From Gemmobacter nectariphilus DSM 15620 (GTDB lineage Bacteria > Pseudomonadota > Alphaproteobacteria > Rhodobacterales > Rhodobacteraceae), in the NCBI RefSeq assembly GCF_000429765.1, contig NZ_KE386949.1, positions 1 through 64,000 of the forward strand: DNA of 64,000 nucleotides, given 5' to 3'. The notes under the pieces were generated by a model, which was not told where the DNA came from, did no database searches, and saw nothing but the letters and a program-made list of their open reading frames with translations. Each line of letters starts with the position of its first letter. The stretch's first letter is position 1. Shown here piece after piece: positions 61,559 through 64,000 of the stretch. The translations under genes were made by a program, and so were the position numbers.

Positions 61559-62485
61559 TCAGCCGCGCCCGATCTCGTTCAGATCATAGGGCGTCGACTG
61601 GTAGATCTCGTTGATCCAGTTGCCATAAAGCAGATGCGCATGGCTGCGCCAGCGGTTCAGCGGCACCCGGCTGGGATCGTTGTCGGGGTAGTAGTTCTGC
61701 GGCACATTGATCGGCGTGCCATTCGCGACGTCCCGATCATATTCGCGCTTCAGCGTCTCGCTGTCATATTCGAAATGGTTGAAGATCCACAGCGACCGAT
61801 GCGCGGCATCCTCGACCAGACAGGGCCCCACCTCATCCGAGCCGATCAGCGTGACCAGCCCCGGCACCTTGTCGATATCCGCCTGGCGCATCTCGGTCCA
61901 GCGGCTGACCGGGATCAGCACATCGTCGGAAAACCCGCGCAGATAGGGCGAGGTCGGCACCAGAACCCGCTGGCGGAAACAGCCAAAGGCCTTGTGGTCC
62001 AGGATATGCTTGGGGATGCCATGGAAATGCCAGGCCATCGCCATGCCGCCCCAGCACACGCCAAAGGTCGATTGCACATGGCTTTGCGTCCAGTCAAAGA
62101 CCCGGCGCAATTCGTCCCAATAGGTGACCTGTTCGAAATCCAGATGCTCGATCGGGGCGCCGGTGACGATCAGCCCGTCGAACTTCTCGCCCGTGGCCTC
62201 GACCTCGGCAAAGGTGCGATAAAAGGTCTCCATATGCTCGGGGGCAGTATGGCGCGACTGGTGATCGCTCATGCGGATCAGCGACAGGTCGATCTGCAGG
62301 GGGGTCGCCCCGATCAGCCGCGCGAACTGGGTTTCCGTGGTGATCTTCATCGGCATCAGGTTGAGCAGCCCGATGCGCAGCGGCCGGATGTCCTGCCGCG
62401 CCGCGCGCCCCTCGCCCATGACCATGACGCCCTCGCGGTCGAGGATGTCAAAGGCGGGCAGGGTTTCGGGCAATCTGATCGGCAT
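61559..62485 (-). CDS. metA: Homoserine O-acyltransferase MetA
   Basis: MetA acylates homoserine in methionine synthesis, by succinyl- or acetyl-CoA. The 308-residue product has the catalytic Cys in [15 protein letters not shown], the His in [13 protein letters not shown] and [19 protein letters not shown]. The acyl donor is not decided by what I can see. ATG 62485 chosen; no SAM riboswitch is seen in the 144-base leader, which is occupied by repeat copy C. Confidence 0.93.
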   Translation of the reverse strand: MPIRLPETLPAFDILDREGVMVMGEGRAARQDIRPLRIGLLNLMPMKITTETQFARLIGATPLQIDLSLIRMSDHQSRHTAPEHMETFYRTFAEVEATGEKFDGLIVTGAPIEHLDFEQVTYWDELRRVFDWTQSHVQSTFGVCWGGMAMAWHFHGIPKHILDHKAFGCFRQRVLVPTSPYLRGFSDDVLIPVSRWTEMRQADIDKVPGLVTLIGSDEVGPCLVEDAAHRSLWIFNHFEYDSETLKREYDRDVANGTPINVPQNYYPDNDPSRVPLNRWRSHAHLLYGNWINEIYQSTPYDLNEIGRG

Positions 62486-62532
62486 GGGTCGGTTCCGGTC
62501 CTTTTGTGGTGCGCCCCGGGGCTGGTGTCGCA

Positions 62533-62572
62533 GCGGGGGGCCGTCTGCCCCCCGCACCCCCCGAGGATATTT
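62533..62572 (+). repeat. Dispersed hairpin repeat, copy C
   Basis: GCGGGGGG-N7-CCCCCCGC (62533-62555), then CCCCCCGAGGATATTTT (62557-62573). It lacks the middle palindrome of copies A and B but shares both outer blocks. It lies between the ATPase stop (62630) and metA start (62485), both on the minus strand, but the repeat is in plus orientation. Confidence 0.65.
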
Positions 62573-62629
62573 TCCTCAAGGCGAAGAGGCCATGGATATG
62601 GCCCGCTTGCGGCAAGCGGGCAAGGGGGA

Positions 62630-63508
62630 TCAGGCGGCGCGGTCGATGGCGCGGGCCACCAGCGCGGCGAAATCCCCCGCATCGCGCAGGCCCGCCACCT
62701 CGTCGGCCGTCACGCTGACCCCCCAGCGCCGCGCCATGGCGGCATAGCGCGGCTGGCGATGGGCCAAGGCGCGCGCATAGGTCCAGCGCACGAAGGCGTC
62801 AGGGTCCACCGCAGCCTCATCAAGGCCGGTATCAGCACGATAGTCGTGCCAGGCGGCGGTCAGGAAATCGGGCTGGTAATACATCGGCTTGGGCGCGCGA
62901 TCAAAGCGGCGGACCAGTTCGGCAGTATGGGCCTCGGACCCTTCGATCCAGACCATCAGCAGGTTGCGCGCCAGCGCCTGCATCACCGGATCGGCCGCAT
63001 CCTCGGGGTCCACCACCTCGCAGATCGAGCCGCCGGAATCGCAGATGAAATGCGGATAGCCGTAGATTTCCCCGGCCCGTTCGATGAAATGCGGCGTGTC
63101 CAGCAGCGACGCGATTTCCGCCGCCCGGTGCTGGTCCTGCCGCTTGCGGTATTCGGCGAAGGGCAGCCCGCCGCGCGCCGGATCGCCCGGCTTGCCCAGA
63201 TAGGTCGAGAGCGGCGCAAGATTGTCAAAGGTGATGTTGGAGCTGATGCAGACCGAATCCGACATCAGCAATTCGCGCAGCAGCGGCACCTTCATCGCCT
63301 CGCGCTTGAAATTGTCGGCGATCAGCTCGCCCATGTAGCGGGTGCCGATCCGGTAATCGACCGAGTAGTGGAACCAGTCGCCCGCCCCGCGCAACATGGC
63401 CGCGACATGGGTCTTGCCCAGCCCCGACATGCCGAACAGCAGCACCCGCTTTTGCGAACAGGCCAGCCAGTCGGCCGCCGTCGGATAGATCAGGGGAAGA
63501 AACCGCAT
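62630..63508 (-). CDS. P-loop ATPase of unassigned function
   Basis: The 292-residue product has Walker A LLFGMSGLGKTHVA (about 23-36), then YRIGTRYMGELIADNFKREAM and CDSGGSICEVVDPED with an acidic Walker B-like position. Known P-loop families with this spacing include kinases and adenylyl-sulfate-like proteins, but I recognise none with certainty. The N-terminus is ATG 63508, preceded by GAGG, with 63511 as alternative. It follows the transporter gene. Confidence 0.65.
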   Translation of the reverse strand: MRFLPLIYPTAADWLACSQKRVLLFGMSGLGKTHVAAMLRGAGDWFHYSVDYRIGTRYMGELIADNFKREAMKVPLLRELLMSDSVCISSNITFDNLAPLSTYLGKPGDPARGGLPFAEYRKRQDQHRAAEIASLLDTPHFIERAGEIYGYPHFICDSGGSICEVVDPEDAADPVMQALARNLLMVWIEGSEAHTAELVRRFDRAPKPMYYQPDFLTAAWHDYRADTGLDEAAVDPDAFVRWTYARALAHRQPRYAAMARRWGVSVTADEVAGLRDAGDFAALVARAIDRAA

Positions 63509-63549
63509 CATCAAGCCTCGATCCGCCGCGCCAATTGCCTGAAAGGCCC

Positions 63550-63567
63550 GCCCGGCAAGGGCCGGGC
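63550..63567 (-). terminator. Hairpin after the EamA transporter gene
   Basis: GCCCGGC-AAGG-GCCGGGC forms a seven-pair stem 15 bases past the transporter stop, with CTTTC beyond it. A likely weak terminator. Confidence 0.5.
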
Positions 63568-63581
63568 CGGCACAGGGCGCC

Positions 63582-64000
63582 TTACCGCGCCCCGTAACGG
63601 ATGTTGATGATATTGCCAAGAAAGATCAGCGCGCCGCCCACCACGACCGCGATGTCCATCGGCTCGCCGAACAGCATCAGCCCCACCACCGCCGCCAGCG
63701 GCAGGCGCGCAAAGTCGATCGGCATGACCACCCCCGCCGGCGCCAGCGACAACGCCTTGGTCAGGCTGAAATGCGCGACCAGCCCGCCGACACCGATGAT
63801 CAGGACCCAGGGCAGTTCCGCCAGTCCCGGCACGGTGATCTGGCCATCCCCGCCCGCGCAGATCAGCCCGTAGACCGATTGCATCGCGGTTTGCCAGAAC
63901 ATGATCGACAGGATCGTCGCCTTGCCCGTCAGCCGCTTGGTCAGGATGACGTTGCACGCAAAGCACACCGCCGAGGTCAGCGCGGCGATCACGCCGGGTT
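63582..64000 (-). CDS. EamA/DMT-family transporter, 3' part
   Basis: The frame is open to the right edge, so the N-terminal half is outside. The visible C-terminal 139 residues show membrane helices and the GLVAHFSLTKALSLAPAGVVMPIDFARLPLAAVVGLMLFGEP segment, the second EamA repeat. Such carriers move amino acids, nucleosides or other small solutes; the substrate is not deducible. Confidence 0.88.
   Translation of the reverse strand, partial: PGVIAALTSAVCFACNVILTKRLTGKATILSIMFWQTAMQSVYGLICAGGDGQITVPGLAELPWVLIIGVGGLVAHFSLTKALSLAPAGVVMPIDFARLPLAAVVGLMLFGEPMDIAVVVGGALIFLGNIINIRYGAR

Noticed and set aside
62486-62629. A SAM riboswitch before metA
   Set aside because: The leader lacks the SAM-II pseudoknot elements and holds a hairpin repeat instead.
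61529-63607. A 692-codon plus-strand frame opposite metA and the ATPase
   Set aside because: Low-complexity Arg/Gln/His-rich product, no ribosome site; the two minus-strand genes are well supported.
1-64000. CRISPR array, insertion sequence or tRNA gene
   Set aside because: No spaced identical repeats, no transposase-type frame and no cloverleaf with a T-loop GGTTCGA-type box were found by reading.

Overview
The window is a high-G+C chromosomal segment from an alphaproteobacterium of the Rhodobacteraceae/Paracoccaceae group (Rhodobacter/Paracoccus-like). The markers are an alphaproteobacterial flagellar locus with flaF and flbT, an ALA-synthase type hemA, an RNase P RNA gene next to cysE, and a complete gene transfer agent (GTA) structural cluster lying beside cysE, as is usual in Rhodobacterales. 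I see no insertion sequences, CRISPR arrays or tRNA genes. The species cannot be named from sequence reading alone.

Layout. (1) 1-469: no protein gene. It holds a strong leftward promoter of the rRNA-operon kind running off the left edge, two perfect DnaA boxes, and a possible terminator of the fliF operon. (2) 470-25745: a flagellar locus. fliF-fliH-fliN-fliP run left; fliL, a coiled-coil protein, motE, motA, a large periplasmic protein, a lytic transglycosylase, flhA, fliR, flhB and a FliJ-sized protein run right; a second FliL-family gene, flgH, flgA, flgG, flgF, fliQ, fliE, flgC and flgB run left; fliI runs right; a DUF1217-type gene, flbT, flaF, fliC, a FlgN-sized gene and the flgJ-type rod-binding gene run left; fliK (frameshifted) and flgD run right. 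flgE, flgK, flgL, flgI, fliG, fliM and motB are not in the window. (3) 25796-42260: housekeeping genes: HD hydrolase, Trm112-like, LON-domain, thioredoxin-TPR, SGNH hydrolase (frameshifted at its end), exonuclease III, two tandem small-RNA-like units, an OmpR-type response regulator, ribA, an L,D-transpeptidase-like gene, ispG, a RodZ-like gene, hemA, an M20 peptidase, an Hsp70-like protein, rpmG, a DUF533 gene, rnpB and cysE. (4) 42335-56547: the GTA cluster g1 to g15 on the minus strand, apparently intact, from terminase to tail fibre/host-specificity protein. (5) 56769-64000: a second exonuclease III, a DUF2927-like lipoprotein gene interrupted by an in-frame stop, a small membrane protein, a VWA/CoxE-like protein, a one-TM protein, a DedA protein, metA, an unassigned P-loop ATPase, and the 3' part of an EamA-type transporter.

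How it fits together. The flagellar genes supply the export gate (FliP, FliQ, FliR, FlhA, FlhB), ATPase (FliI, FliH), MS ring and rod (FliF, FliE, FlgB, C, F, G), L ring (FlgH), stator part (MotA, MotE, FliL), hook-length and hook-cap proteins (FliK, FlgD), filament (FliC) and the flagellin regulators FlaF and FlbT. CtrA-like sites sit in several flagellar intergenic regions. The GTA cluster would package random host DNA. Directly ahead of it lies a strong sigma70-type promoter followed within about 50 bases by an intrinsic terminator, which suggests control by attenuation or antitermination.

The most noteworthy non-coding signals are the paired anti-Shine-Dalgarno small-RNA units at about 29.83-30.04 kb, the promoter-terminator arrangement at the head of the GTA cluster, a dispersed G-run/C-run hairpin repeat found in several intergenic gaps, and three interrupted genes (fliK, the SGNH hydrolase and the DUF2927-like gene). 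The two indels could be sequencing errors or real contingency or decay events.
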